NCBI RefSeq assembly: GCF_000718555.1
Contig: NZ_JOAN01000013.1
Coordinates: 121,902-185,901 of the forward strand
Length of the DNA: 64,000 bases
Direction of reading: 5' to 3'
Origin: Micromonospora chokoriensis
GTDB lineage: Bacteria > Actinomycetota > Actinomycetes > Mycobacteriales > Micromonosporaceae
Positions within the stretch are counted from its first letter, which is position 1; every line of letters begins with the position of its first letter. The notes beneath the pieces were generated by a model. That model was not told the DNA's origin and made no database searches. It saw only the letters and a list, made by a program, of their open reading frames with translations. Shown here piece by piece: positions 1 through 10,675 of this stretch. Both the position numbers and the translations under genes were made by a program.

Positions 1-50
1 CAGATCTTGGAAGCAATCTGCCCCTGGAGGGGCCTATTTCTTCCAAGATC
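1..50. repeat. Palindrome family A, copy 1
   Basis: The arms at 3-17 and 36-50 are inverted repeats matching at 14 of 15 positions, starting GATCTTGGAA and ending TTCCAAGATC. A second perfect palindrome, CCCCTGGAGGGG, is nested between them at 21-32. The same AGATCTTGGA / TCCAAGATCT ends recur at 25264-25320 and in a half copy at 63689-63712. It sits in the 5' part of the thiE frame. Whether it is a REP-like element, a terminator of an upstream gene or both cannot be told from one window. Confidence 0.6.
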
Positions 51-814
51 CCGTCGGGGGTTGTTGTTCTTACCGATCGGCTGGTCGCTCGCGGTCGGCT
101 TGAGCTGGTTGTCGCGGGAGTTGTGGCTGGGGGAGTGCGCTGGGTGGTGCTGCGGGAAAAGGACCTGCCCCGCGCCGAACGCGCCGCCCTCGCCGTCGAC
201 CTGCGCGCGATCCTCGCCGACGTCGGCGGCACCCTCATCGTGGCCGGCCCCGACCCGCTCGGCGGCGACGCCGTGCACCTGCCCGCCGCCGGCCCGTACC
301 CGCCACCAACGCACGGCCTGGTCGGCCGCTCCTGCCACCACCAACCAGAGCTGAACCGCCTGACCACCGAGCACTACGCCACCATCTCCCCGGTCTGGCC
401 CACGAAGACAAAACCGGGTTACGGCCCACCCCTAGGACCGGACGGCCTGCGAAAGCTGGTCGAGTCCAGCGCCGTGCCGCTGCTGGCGCTAGGCGGAGTG
501 GAAACCCCAGACCAGGTAACCGCCTGCGTCGAGGCGGGAGCCGTCGGAGTGGCAGTGCTCGGCGCGCTCATGCGAGCAGAAGACCCCACCGAAACAGCCG
601 CCACCCTGACCAGCGCCTATGTAGAGGCGGTCACCCCTCTGCTGACCCAAACCCGGCACGGAGGCACCGGGTCCCCACGAGAGGGGCTGCGGCCGACCGT
701 GCCCACGCAGGGATCAAGCCTGACCGCCCGGAGTGGGCACGGTCGGCCGCAGCCCCCAACCGCAACCAGCAACGGTCGGCCGCAGCCCCCAACCGCAACG
801 ACCGAGGAGGAGAA

Positions 815-818
<4 letters not shown>
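3..818 (+). CDS. thiE: Thiamine phosphate synthase (5' end unresolved at window edge)
   Basis: ThiE joins HMP pyrophosphate to the thiazole phosphate to give thiamine phosphate. The frame shows the family marks in order: VVVLTDR (first strand, from about base 60), [30 protein letters not shown] and GVAVLGALM. The frame stays open back to base 3, and there is no ATG, GTG or TTG between 3 and 122. The true start is therefore outside the window; the GTG at 123 would delete the first beta strand and is unlikely. An AGATCTTGGA-type palindrome (1-50) lies in the 5' part of the frame. The last 50 or so residues are not family sequence: they are translated from a stem-loop repeat (683-756) and a 33-bp duplication. 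The stop overlaps the thiD GTG by 4 bp (GTGA), so the two are coupled. Confidence 0.85.
683..756. repeat. Stem-loop repeat family B, copy 1, inside thiE
   Basis: Perfect 24-bp inverted arms at 683-706 and 733-756 enclose a 26-nt loop (707-732). The loop is identical at 25 of 26 positions to that of a second element at 10561-10630, while the arms differ by compensatory changes. This copy is read in frame as part of the thiE C-terminal tail. The size and form fit a REP/MITE-like palindromic element; no transposase is nearby. Confidence 0.75.
741..806 (+). repeat. 33-bp direct duplication at the thiE 3' end
   Basis: The segment beginning GGTCGGCCGCAGCCCCC at 741 is repeated at 774, a 33-bp period. 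Translated, it gives two copies of an 11-residue unit ([11 protein letters not shown], then [10 protein letters not shown]). The unit includes the right arm of the stem-loop repeat, so it looks like a slippage or partial duplication of the element that lengthened the ThiE tail. Confidence 0.7.
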
Positions 819-3210
<2,392 letters not shown>

Positions 3211-3255
3211 CCTGCCCGCAGGCGGCCGTCCTCAAGCCCGCTGGTGCCGGACGAT

Positions 3256-3330
3256 GATCGACTCGGGTTCATGGATGTCGGGGGGTCCCGGCGGGTGGGT
3301 TAGCCCGGTATCCATGAACCCGAGTGAATC
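3256..3330. terminator. Long palindrome between convergent thiC and the membrane-protein gene
   Basis: The left arm (about 3260-3282, ACTCGGGTTCATGGAT followed by a G-run) pairs with the right arm (about 3303-3327, CCCGGTATCCATGAACCCG onwards) around a loop of roughly 20 nt. The genes on either side converge here, so it probably serves as a two-way terminator. There is no T-tract, and the arms are unusually long and AT-containing for this genome, so it may also be a dispersed palindromic element. Confidence 0.55.
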
Positions 3331-3368
3331 AAGCGGGGCCGGTCGGTGCGTCTGTGCTCCTCATGACC

Positions 3369-6095
3369 TCAGTCGCGGTGGTGTCGACCGGAGGAGCGCA
3401 GCGACCGGCGGCCGTTCTCCTGCTCTGGCTCGTTGTCCGACACCGGCTTGCTCAGACCGGCGACCCAGTCGACGAACTCCTCGTCCTGGGTCGCCAGCGG
3501 CTCCGTCACGTCCGACGCCTTCGGGCTCTCTTCCTCGGCCCGGGACCGGTTGCGCCGGAACAGCCCACCGAGCCGCCCTCGCCGGGAGGGCTGCTCGGCC
3601 ACCTTCGGGGGCATCGGCGCGCCGTCGGTCTGCCCCGAGTCGCCGGTGCCGCTGGTTGCGTCGCCGGTGCTGGTTGCGTCGCTGGCGCTACCGGATGGTG
3701 CGCCAACCGGGCCCGCAGACTCGGTTGAGCCGGGGCGTTCGACCTGGGTTGTCGACTCGCTCGTCGTGGTCGGTGCCGTCGAGCTGTCCTGCGAGCCCTT
3801 CGACAGCGCACGTCGAGAGGTGTCGAACGCATTCCAGGTGCCCACCCGGCTCAGATCCGGCAACGGTGCCCGATGCCGGGACCTGGGCGTCTGCCCGGTC
3901 GACTCGGCTGACCCGTCCGGCGTCTCCGAGGTCGTTGCCGCCGGCTCGGATGCCTGTGGTGGCACCGTCCAGGTCGGGGTGACCGGCCAGGCCGACGGCG
4001 CGGGCGTCCACAGGTCCGCGTCCGGGCTGGGGGTGCTGGCCCCGAACAACCCAGCGGTGGGTACGTCCTCGGCTGCGGGCCGTGCGCTGTCGGTGTTACG
4101 CGCTTCGTCGATCGCAGAATCGCTGATCGGGGAGGTCGCGTCGGGCAATGCTGCCTTGCTGCCCGTGCCGGCCGCACCGGTGGCTTTCGCGCCACCAGCG
4201 CGGCTGGCGCTGGTGGCCGACGCTGGCTTCGAGCCAGCCGACGGGGTGGCCGGTGTGCGCTTCGCGCCGGCTGCTGCCGTACCGGAGGTTGCCTCGGCGC
4301 TGACGCTCTGCTGGCTGGGCACCTGAGTGTCGGTGGCCGCGTCGGAGCCGGCGCTGTCGGCGGAACTACCGGCCCGCGAGCCCTTCGCCGTGCGGCCGAC
4401 AGCGGTCTGGCCGGTAGCCGTCGCGGTGGTTGCTGTCTCGCTGGCGACCGTCGCGGCGGTGGCCGTCGTGGCGTTGGCTGCCGGGTCGTTGGCTGCCGGG
4501 TCGCTGGCTGCCGTGGCGGTGGTTGCCGGGTCGGCGGGGGATGTGTAGTCGGCCGAGGTGGACGCCGTGGTGTCCGGGGTGGCCTTCGGCTTACGGCTCC
4601 GTCGCGGCTTGAGCGTCGACGGCGCATCGGCCGTGCCGGGGTCGGCCGGGCTCGCGCTGGTCGCCGCAACCGTCTTGTCCGTCGTGCTGCCCGTGCCCGT
4701 CGGGGCGCTGCTGGCGGCGGTGGTCGCGTCCGAGTTGCTCGTCGTGTCCGTGCTGGGGCCGGCGGTCTCCTGAGGAGTGCTGCGCCCACCGGTCTGCGTG
4801 CCGGTCGGCTCGTCGACCGCCCGGTCACCCGTCGGGGTCGCGGCGTCGGCGCGTCCAGTCGGGGTGGTGTCGGTAGTGGCCGGGGCATCGTCCAGGCTTG
4901 CCGACGGCGTCTGCCCTGCGGCGGTGAACTCACCGGTCGGAGCGGTCAGCCAGGCCGCGGGCGTCGCCGGCGCGGCGGGAGTTGGACCGTGCTGGCCGCT
5001 CGCGGTGGTCTCGGGCCAGTCCCAGTGGGCCGGGACGGTGCGTACCGCATCGGGGCTGCCGGCTGCCCACGGGCCCGCAACGACGCCACCGGCCGTCGCG
5101 TCGGTAGCCGGCGCGGCGTCGGTGCGCTCGGCGGTGTCCGGGTCGTTCACCGGGATCGTCGACGCGGTTTGCGGCAGGGCCGGGCCGGCGGGCAGCGGGC
5201 CCAGGATGGCGGAGGGCTCGATTGCCCGCGGATCGCCGGAGCGGAGGCCCGTCGGCCAGCGCAGCAGCGCGGCGGCGGCCGCGCCGAGCGCCCCGGCGAG
5301 GATTGCCATCAAGGAGCCGTAGTAGGGGGCGGCCTGGTAGCGGTCCACCGCGTCACCCGGGCCAGCGGTCAGGTAGGCGAACGCCACGAGCACCGGACCG
5401 GCCACCCCGGTGGCCCCGCTGACCAGCGGATTCTGGCCCCGCCAGCGAGCCAGCCCGGCGGTCGCCGCGCCGGCCAGCAGCGCCACCGTGGGCAGCAGGA
5501 GCAGCGCCAGCCGCTGTGCGGCGGCGTCGTTGAGCCAGCTTGGCTCCAGTACGCCGAGCCGGACGGTCGGCAGGGGGCCGACCGTGCCGAGCGACGGTAG
5601 GACGGAGATCAGCGCCAGCAGCCAGACCACGCCGGCCACGGCTGCCATGTTCCAGCCCAACTCGGGCCGGAGCAGGACGGCGATCGCGGCGCCCGCCCCG
5701 ATCACCGCACCGACCACGGCGCAGATGCCGACCGCCCAGACCGGGTCGACGGAGATCAGCTCCGCGGCGCGGGCGGGCTGCATGCAGAGCGGGGCGATGA
5801 CTGTGGCACCGAGCGCCGCCGCGCCACCGATCGCCAACTGTCGGCCGGTGCTCGCCGCCGGGGCGTCGCGGTGAGCGAGGCGTCCGGTCAGGACAGCGCC
5901 GGCGACGGCGGCGTTCGCGGCGAACCAGCCCACCCAGACGAGCTGGGCTGGCCACTGGTTGACGGTCGTACCGGTGAAGGCGCCGGTCAGGCGAACGATG
6001 CCGAAACCGTACGCGACGCCGAGCTGGCCGGCTCCGGCCAGCACGCTCACCCCGAGCGCCGTGAGCAGCAGTCTGCCCCAGGTCCGAAAGGCCAT
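3369..6095 (-). CDS. Polytopic membrane protein with long low-complexity C-terminal tail
   Basis: I do not recognise a named family. The first 300 or so of 908 residues form about eight to ten hydrophobic segments, starting with RLLLTALGVSVLAGAGQLGVAYG. Next comes about 500 residues rich in Ala, Thr, Pro, Ser and Asp with little aromatic content, probably disordered. The end is charged and more ordered in look, with PLPDLSRVGTWNAFDTSR, RRGRLGGLFRRNRSR and DEEFVDWVAGL. The ATG at 6095 begins directly at the first membrane segment; 41 upstream codons in the open frame are basic and look non-coding. The tail contains short DNA repeats (about 4430-4530) that probably vary in number between strains. 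It stands alone between the thiC terminator and the cupin gene. Confidence 0.75.
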   Translation of the reverse strand: MAFRTWGRLLLTALGVSVLAGAGQLGVAYGFGIVRLTGAFTGTTVNQWPAQLVWVGWFAANAAVAGAVLTGRLAHRDAPAASTGRQLAIGGAAALGATVIAPLCMQPARAAELISVDPVWAVGICAVVGAVIGAGAAIAVLLRPELGWNMAAVAGVVWLLALISVLPSLGTVGPLPTVRLGVLEPSWLNDAAAQRLALLLLPTVALLAGAATAGLARWRGQNPLVSGATGVAGPVLVAFAYLTAGPGDAVDRYQAAPYYGSLMAILAGALGAAAAALLRWPTGLRSGDPRAIEPSAILGPLPAGPALPQTASTIPVNDPDTAERTDAAPATDATAGGVVAGPWAAGSPDAVRTVPAHWDWPETTASGQHGPTPAAPATPAAWLTAPTGEFTAAGQTPSASLDDAPATTDTTPTGRADAATPTGDRAVDEPTGTQTGGRSTPQETAGPSTDTTSNSDATTAASSAPTGTGSTTDKTVAATSASPADPGTADAPSTLKPRRSRKPKATPDTTASTSADYTSPADPATTATAASDPAANDPAANATTATAATVASETATTATATGQTAVGRTAKGSRAGSSADSAGSDAATDTQVPSQQSVSAEATSGTAAAGAKRTPATPSAGSKPASATSASRAGGAKATGAAGTGSKAALPDATSPISDSAIDEARNTDSARPAAEDVPTAGLFGASTPSPDADLWTPAPSAWPVTPTWTVPPQASEPAATTSETPDGSAESTGQTPRSRHRAPLPDLSRVGTWNAFDTSRRALSKGSQDSSTAPTTTSESTTQVERPGSTESAGPVGAPSGSASDATSTGDATSGTGDSGQTDGAPMPPKVAEQPSRRGRLGGLFRRNRSRAEEESPKASDVTEPLATQDEEFVDWVAGLSKPVSDNEPEQENGRRSLRSSGRHHRD

Positions 6096-6171
6096 GTCGG
6101 GCACGTTACGCACCCGGTACACCGGACCGCCACCGGCGCGCCGCGCGGCACGCCGGTGGCGATCGGCGGGT

Positions 6172-6480
6172 CTACTTGAGTTCGACCAGCCGGGCCAGGT
6201 AAGTCGTATCCCCGACATTGGTGAGCATGTGTACGGCGCCCGGGTCCCGGTAGACCACTCCGCCGGTGGGCTCGTCGGCGTCGATCCGGGTGCCGTCGAC
6301 GGTCTGTACGACGTTCTTAGCGCCCTCGATCGCCACCACCAGGTAGGGGTGGTCGTGCCGGTGCAGCGGTTGCCGCTCGCCCGGTTCGAGGCGGATGTGC
6401 CACACCCGGACCCGGTCGTTCTCGTACACGATCTCCTGGCCCACCGGACCGAGTTCGGTTCCGTCGATCACGTCGGTCAT
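6172..6480 (-). CDS. Small cupin-domain protein
   Basis: A 102-residue single-domain cupin. The metal-site motif appears as PGERQPLHRHDHPYLVVAIEG, followed by the second cupin half with DPGAVHMLTNVGDT; these histidines usually hold a metal ion in a small beta barrel. The substrate is unknown. Its start overlaps the stop of the LLM oxidoreductase by 4 bp (ATGA), so it is the third gene of the ATPase-oxidoreductase-cupin run and probably acts on the same compound. Confidence 0.85.
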   Translation of the reverse strand: MTDVIDGTELGPVGQEIVYENDRVRVWHIRLEPGERQPLHRHDHPYLVVAIEGAKNVVQTVDGTRIDADEPTGGVVYRDPGAVHMLTNVGDTTYLARLVELK

Positions 6481-7427
6481 CGTGCTCCGTCCAGTTGGGG
6501 CAGCACCTCGGCGGCGATCAGCTCAAGGTGGTCGAGATCATTGAAGTCGATCAGGCGTAGGTGGACCCGCGTGGTGCCGATCGCGGCGAACTCGCTGATC
6601 CGTTGCGCGAGCTGCGCGGGGGAGCCGACCACCGGGTCCTCCGGCGGCAGCGCGCTCTTCTCGTGCAGCGGCGCGGCCCGACGCTGGGCCTCCGCGTCGG
6701 TCCGGCCGATGGCGACGACGATCCCGGCGGAGAGCACCAGCGGGTCACGCCCGGACTCCGTCCGCCCGGTGCGCTCGCACGCATCGAGCACCCGGTCGTA
6801 CGCCGCGGCGGTGGCCGCCACGGACTTGAACGGCATGTTGAACTCGTCGGCGTATCGGGCGGCCAGCTCGGGGGTGCGCTTGGGGCCGCGACCGCCCACG
6901 ATGATCGGCGGCCCGGGCACCTGGACCGGCTTGGGCAGGGCCGGCGCGTCCACCAGCTGGTAGTGCTCGCCCTTGAAGGTGTAGGTCTCGCCGGACGGGG
7001 TTCCCCACAACCCGGTGATCACTTCAAGCTGCTCGGCCAGCCGGTCGAAGCGTTCGCCGACGGCCGGGAACGGGATGCCGTACGAGGTGTGCTCGCGCTC
7101 GTACCAGCCGGCGCCGATGCCGAGGTCGACTCGGCCTCCGCTCATCTGGTCGACCTGCGCGACCATCACCGCGAGGGGACCGGGCAGGCGGAACGTGGCC
7201 GACGTCACCAGGGTGCCGAGCCGGATCCGCTCGGTTTCCCGGGCCAGCGCGGCGAGGGTCAGCCAGGCGTCCGTCGGGCCGGGCAGGCCCGGGTCGGCGC
7301 CCATCGACTGGTAGTGGTCGGCGCGGAGGAAACCCTCGTAGCCACAGGCCTCGACCAGCCGGGCGAACCGGAGCTGGGTGTCGTAGCTGGCGCCACGGTT
7401 CGGCTCGGTGAAGACCGACACCCGCAT
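6477..7427 (-). CDS. LLM-class (luciferase-like) flavin/F420-dependent oxidoreductase
   Basis: A 316-residue TIM-barrel enzyme of the bacterial luciferase superfamily. Visible family features are FLRADHYQSMG near the N-terminus, RIRLGTLVTSATFRLPGPLA, the GGRVDLGIGAGWYEREH segment, and VPGPPIIVGGRGPKRTPELAARYADEFN. In actinobacteria this group commonly uses F420, but the cofactor cannot be fixed from sequence alone. It starts 2 nt after the stop of the ABC ATPase and overlaps the cupin gene. The context suggests that it modifies whatever the transporter brings in, for example a sulfonate, amine or pyrimidine-like compound. Confidence 0.87.
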   Translation of the reverse strand: MRVSVFTEPNRGASYDTQLRFARLVEACGYEGFLRADHYQSMGADPGLPGPTDAWLTLAALARETERIRLGTLVTSATFRLPGPLAVMVAQVDQMSGGRVDLGIGAGWYEREHTSYGIPFPAVGERFDRLAEQLEVITGLWGTPSGETYTFKGEHYQLVDAPALPKPVQVPGPPIIVGGRGPKRTPELAARYADEFNMPFKSVAATAAAYDRVLDACERTGRTESGRDPLVLSAGIVVAIGRTDAEAQRRAAPLHEKSALPPEDPVVGSPAQLAQRISEFAAIGTTRVHLRLIDFNDLDHLELIAAEVLPQLDGAR

Positions 7428-7429
7428 GG

Positions 7430-8215
7430 TCAGTGTCCTTTCGCGCCGGCAGTGGCCGGCTGCTCGCGTTCCATCAGTAGTTCGTGCAGGTCGGCGCTGA
7501 CCCGGGCCACGTCGGCCAGGTGGGCGTTGCGGCCGAGGGTGCGGGGCCGGGGGATGGCCACCTCGACGACCTTGCGGATCCGGCCGGGGCGGGGGCTCAG
7601 CACGACCACCCGGTCGGCGAGCAGCACCGCCTCGTCGATCGAGTGGGTGACGAAGACGATTGTTGGCTTGTTCTCCATGTGCACCCGCTGGAGTTCGCCG
7701 GAGAGCTCCTCGCGGGTGAGCGCGTCCAGCGCGGAGAACGGCTCGTCCATCAGCATCACGCGGGGCTCACCGATCAACGACCGGCACAGCGACACCCGTT
7801 GCTGCATGCCGCCGGAGAGTTCGTGCGGCAGCCGCTTCTCGAAGCCGGCCAACCCGGCCACGTCGAGCAGTTGCCGGGCCCGCTCCCGGTGCTTGGCACG
7901 GCCCCAGCCGAAGATCTCCACGGGCAGCAGGACGTTGTCCAGCACGGTGCGCCAGGGCAGCAGTGCCGGCTTCTGGAAAAGCATGGCGATGTCCTGGCGG
8001 GGACGGGTGATCGGCGTGCCGGCGACGGTGATCTCGCCGGCGGTCAGCGGGAGCAGCCCGGCGATCAGTCGCAGCAGTGTGGACTTGCCGCAGCCGGAGC
8101 GGCCGAGGATGGCGACGAACTCGCCCTCGGCCACGTCGAGGTTGATGCCACGCAGCGCCTCTACCCGGCCGGAACGGCCCTCGAAGGTACGGGACACCCC
8201 GGCCAGTCGGATCAT
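7430..8215 (-). CDS. ABC transporter ATP-binding protein (nitrate/sulfonate/taurine type)
   Basis: The ATPase of an NrtD/SsuB/TauB-class importer, 261 residues. Walker A is GRSGCGKST (about residues 38-46), the Q-loop is MLFQKPALLPW, the signature is LSGGMQQR, Walker B is VMLMDEPFSALDA, and the switch histidine is in VTHSIDEA. It is transcribed away from the matching binding protein and permease (8485-10471), with which it presumably assembles. Its operon partners on this strand are the LLM oxidoreductase and the cupin. Confidence 0.92.
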   Translation of the reverse strand: MIRLAGVSRTFEGRSGRVEALRGINLDVAEGEFVAILGRSGCGKSTLLRLIAGLLPLTAGEITVAGTPITRPRQDIAMLFQKPALLPWRTVLDNVLLPVEIFGWGRAKHRERARQLLDVAGLAGFEKRLPHELSGGMQQRVSLCRSLIGEPRVMLMDEPFSALDALTREELSGELQRVHMENKPTIVFVTHSIDEAVLLADRVVVLSPRPGRIRKVVEVAIPRPRTLGRNAHLADVARVSADLHELLMEREQPATAGAKGH

Positions 8216-8484
8216 CTCCGGCGTACCTCCGCTGAGTGGACGGTCAGGAACCCGACAAAGGCTAGCGGGCCCGTTGGTGTATCGCGCCGACCGGGGTGGT
8301 CGTCAGGTTGTTTCCGTTCCGCAACCCGATACGCCTGGCGTCGCAACTGTGGGTTTCTCGTACGCTGTGCCCGCGAAGAGTCCCTTCACTACGGCGGAGC
8401 CGGCTTCGACCCCTCCAGTCGGCCCGTCACGACAACCCCCTCCGGTGGCCTGCCGCCTCCGGTCGGAAAGGACATGGTGCACTG
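8216..8484. promoter_or_regulatory. Divergent promoter region of the split ABC importer
   Basis: 269 bp without a gene separates the ATPase operon (minus) from the binding-protein operon (plus). No TPP, cobalamin or SAM riboswitch core was recognised. On the plus strand a TACGCT (about 8360) is a possible -10. Just before the binding-protein gene is a three-codon ORF (8474-8485, M-V-H-stop), preceded by GGAAAGGA. Its TGA overlaps the ATG at 8485. Confidence 0.4.
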
Positions 8485-9510
8485 ATGAGAAGGCTGACCC
8501 GTACGGTCGCTACGGCCGCGCTGGCCACCGCCCTCGCCCTCGTCTCCGCCTGCAGCAGCGGGTCGGATTCGACCGAAGCCAAGGGCGGCGACGGCAAGCT
8601 GGAGAAGGTGACCTACCTCACCTCGTTCGGCACGTTCGGCCGTGACTCCTACGCCTACGTGGCCAGGGAGAAGGGCTACTTCAAGGAGGCCGGCTTCGAG
8701 GTCGAGATCAAGCCCGGTCAGGGCACCGGCGGCGTGATCTCGACCATCGTCGGCGGCCAGGCCCACTTCGGCCCGATCGACCTCACCGGCGGCCTGCTCC
8801 AGCTCGGCAACGGCCAGGCGAAGGACTTCACCGCGGTGGCCGCGATCCAGCAGCGCACCATGGCGGGCATCGCCACCGTCGAGGGCAAGAACATCAGCTC
8901 GCCGAAGGACCTGGAGGGCAAGAAGCTCGCCGACACTCCCGGCTCCGTGGTCCGCAACCTGTTCCCGACGTACGCCCGGCTCGCCGGTGTCGACGCGAGC
9001 AAGGTGACCTGGGTCAACGGTGAGGCGCAGGCGCTGATCGGCATGCTGGGTTCCGGCTCGGTGGACGGCATCGGTCAGTTCGTCGTCGGCCAGCCGACGA
9101 TCGAGGCGGTGGCCAAGAAGAAGGCCGTCATGCTGCCGTACAGCAACGTGATGCAGGACCTCTACGGCAACGTGCTGATCACCTCCTCGAAGATCGCCAA
9201 GGAGAAGCCCGAGATGGTGAAGAAGTTCACCGCGGCGCTGCTCAAGGGTCTGGAGTACAGCCTGGCCAACCCCAAGGAGGCCGGCGAGATCCTGAAGAAG
9301 AACGTCGACACCGCCAACCCGGTCGCCGCCGCCGCCGAGCTCGAGCTGATGGCCGCGTACGTGCGTTCCGGCAACACCGGCACCGCGATCGGCACCCTGG
9401 ACAGCGGCCGGGTCGCCAAGAGCATCGCCATCCTGCAGGGCGCTGGCGCGCTGAAGCAGAACATCACCCCCGAGCAGATCATCGACTTCAGCCTCGCGCC
9501 GAAGGCCTGA
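8485..9510 (+). CDS. ABC transporter substrate-binding lipoprotein (NMT1/THI5-like, SsuA type)
   Basis: A 341-residue secreted binding protein. The first 22 residues are a lipoprotein signal ending LALVSAC, with the lipid-modified cysteine at 23. The mature part has the SsuA/THI5 pattern: VTYLTSFGTFGRDSYAYVAREKGYFKEAGFEVEI, GGVISTIVGGQAHFGPIDLTG and a second lobe from about residue 130. The domain is shared by sulfonate, nitrate, taurine and HMP-precursor importers, so the ligand is open. Nearby thiamine genes make a pyrimidine precursor possible but are weak evidence. The ATG at 8485 was chosen because it begins the signal peptide. The permease follows after about 100 bp. Confidence 0.9.
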   Translation: MRRLTRTVATAALATALALVSACSSGSDSTEAKGGDGKLEKVTYLTSFGTFGRDSYAYVAREKGYFKEAGFEVEIKPGQGTGGVISTIVGGQAHFGPIDLTGGLLQLGNGQAKDFTAVAAIQQRTMAGIATVEGKNISSPKDLEGKKLADTPGSVVRNLFPTYARLAGVDASKVTWVNGEAQALIGMLGSGSVDGIGQFVVGQPTIEAVAKKKAVMLPYSNVMQDLYGNVLITSSKIAKEKPEMVKKFTAALLKGLEYSLANPKEAGEILKKNVDTANPVAAAAELELMAAYVRSGNTGTAIGTLDSGRVAKSIAILQGAGALKQNITPEQIIDFSLAPKA

Positions 9511-9613
9511 TCGTCCGGTCGTCATCAGGGGGTACGTCCCGCCGATCTGGGTGGGGCGTACCCCCGTCGCTCGTCGGCCCCCGGCGGGCCGTGGGATTTC
9601 GAGGAGGACAGAG

Positions 9614-10471
9614 ATGACCGACGTCCGGTCAGCGGACCCGGTGGTGGCGCAACCTCCACCCCCTGGTGCCGGTCCCGAGGCGGGGCGCGTGGGTCGAGGT
9701 GCCGGTCTGCGGGCCGGGGCCGGGGCGGCGCTACCCGTGGTCGGCATCCTGATCGCGTTGGCCGTGTGGTGGCTGATCGCCCGACTGGAGCTGGTCCACC
9801 CTGCCGCCCTGCCGCCCCCCGGCGACGTGCTCGGCGCGTTCGTCGAGAAGCCCGCCCAGCTGCTGGAGCACACCTGGGACACGATGCTGGAGATCCTGAC
9901 CGGCTTCGCCCTCTCGGTGGCCGCCGGTGTGCTGATCGGGCTCTCCCTGGCCAGCTCCCGCGCTGTGGAGCGGATGTTCACGCCGCTGCTGGTCGCGGTG
10001 AACGCAGTGCCGAAGATCACGCTGGGCCCGCTGCTGGTGGTGGCGCTCGGCTGGGGTCAGAAGCCGATCCTGACCATGGTGTTCCTGCTGTGCTTCTTCC
10101 CGATCGTGCTCTCCACCGCGACCGGGCTGACCACCACGCCGGCCGACCTGGCCGAGTTGGTGCGCTCCTGGAACGCCTCCCGCTGGCAGGCCTTCCGCAA
10201 GGTGCGCTTCCCGGCCGCGTTGCCGCAGATCTTCGTCGGGCTCAAGGTGGCCATGCCGCTGGCCGCGATCGGCGCGGTGATCGGTGAGTTCCAGGCCGGC
10301 GAGCGCGGCCTCGGCTACCTCATCACCCAGTACGCCGGCAACGGCGACACCGCCACCGCCTGGGCGGCGATCATGCTGGTGGCACTTGTGAGCATCCTGC
10401 TCTACTCGGCGCTCCTGCTGATCGAGCGGATCGCCCTGCCCTGGGTTCGAGAAACCACAAGCAGCCGCTAA
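9614..10471 (+). CDS. ABC transporter permease (nitrate/sulfonate/taurine type)
   Basis: A 285-residue inner-membrane permease of the binding-protein-dependent family. It has a Pro/Gly-rich cytoplasmic N-terminus, then about six membrane segments beginning with ALPVVGILIALAVWWLIA. The cytoplasmic EAA-type loop that docks the ATPase is SWNASRWQAFRKVRFPAALPQI. The start at 9614 follows GAGGAGGAC; the longer frame upstream crosses the intergenic gap. It is the second gene after the binding protein and is followed by a strong terminator. Confidence 0.92.
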   Translation: MTDVRSADPVVAQPPPPGAGPEAGRVGRGAGLRAGAGAALPVVGILIALAVWWLIARLELVHPAALPPPGDVLGAFVEKPAQLLEHTWDTMLEILTGFALSVAAGVLIGLSLASSRAVERMFTPLLVAVNAVPKITLGPLLVVALGWGQKPILTMVFLLCFFPIVLSTATGLTTTPADLAELVRSWNASRWQAFRKVRFPAALPQIFVGLKVAMPLAAIGAVIGEFQAGERGLGYLITQYAGNGDTATAWAAIMLVALVSILLYSALLLIERIALPWVRETTSSR

Positions 10472-10505
10472 CCCAACAAAAGAGAACACCCCCCCAGAAA
10501 CGAAA

Positions 10506-10534
10506 GGGCCGGCCTCCCGGTAGGAGGCCGGCCC
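10506..10534 (+). terminator. Rho-independent-type hairpin after the ABC permease
   Basis: A perfect 12-bp stem (GGGCCGGCCTCC paired with GGAGGCCGGCCC) with a 5-nt loop lies 35 bp past the permease stop. The following sequence is GTTCCG rather than a T-tract, as is common in this group. Confidence 0.8.
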
Positions 10535-10560
10535 GTTCCGTCGAAGCCGCAGGCGAGCTA

Positions 10561-10630
10561 GGTGTGGCCGACCGTGCCCGGCGGAGGGATCAAGCCTGAC
10601 CGCCCGGAGCCGGGCACGGTCGGCCACACC
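10561..10630. repeat. Stem-loop repeat family B, copy 2, intergenic
   Basis: Perfect 22-bp inverted arms (10561-10582 and 10609-10630) flank a 26-nt loop that matches the loop at 707-732 at 25 of 26 positions. Relative to copy 1, four base pairs in the stem have changed on both sides so that pairing is kept. It lies between the permease terminator and the 3' end of the convergent binding-protein gene, a usual site for REP-like elements. Confidence 0.75.
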
Positions 10631-10675
10631 CCCACCTGGCACCCGACGAGCCCGCCAGATGAAAGGCCAGAAGCG

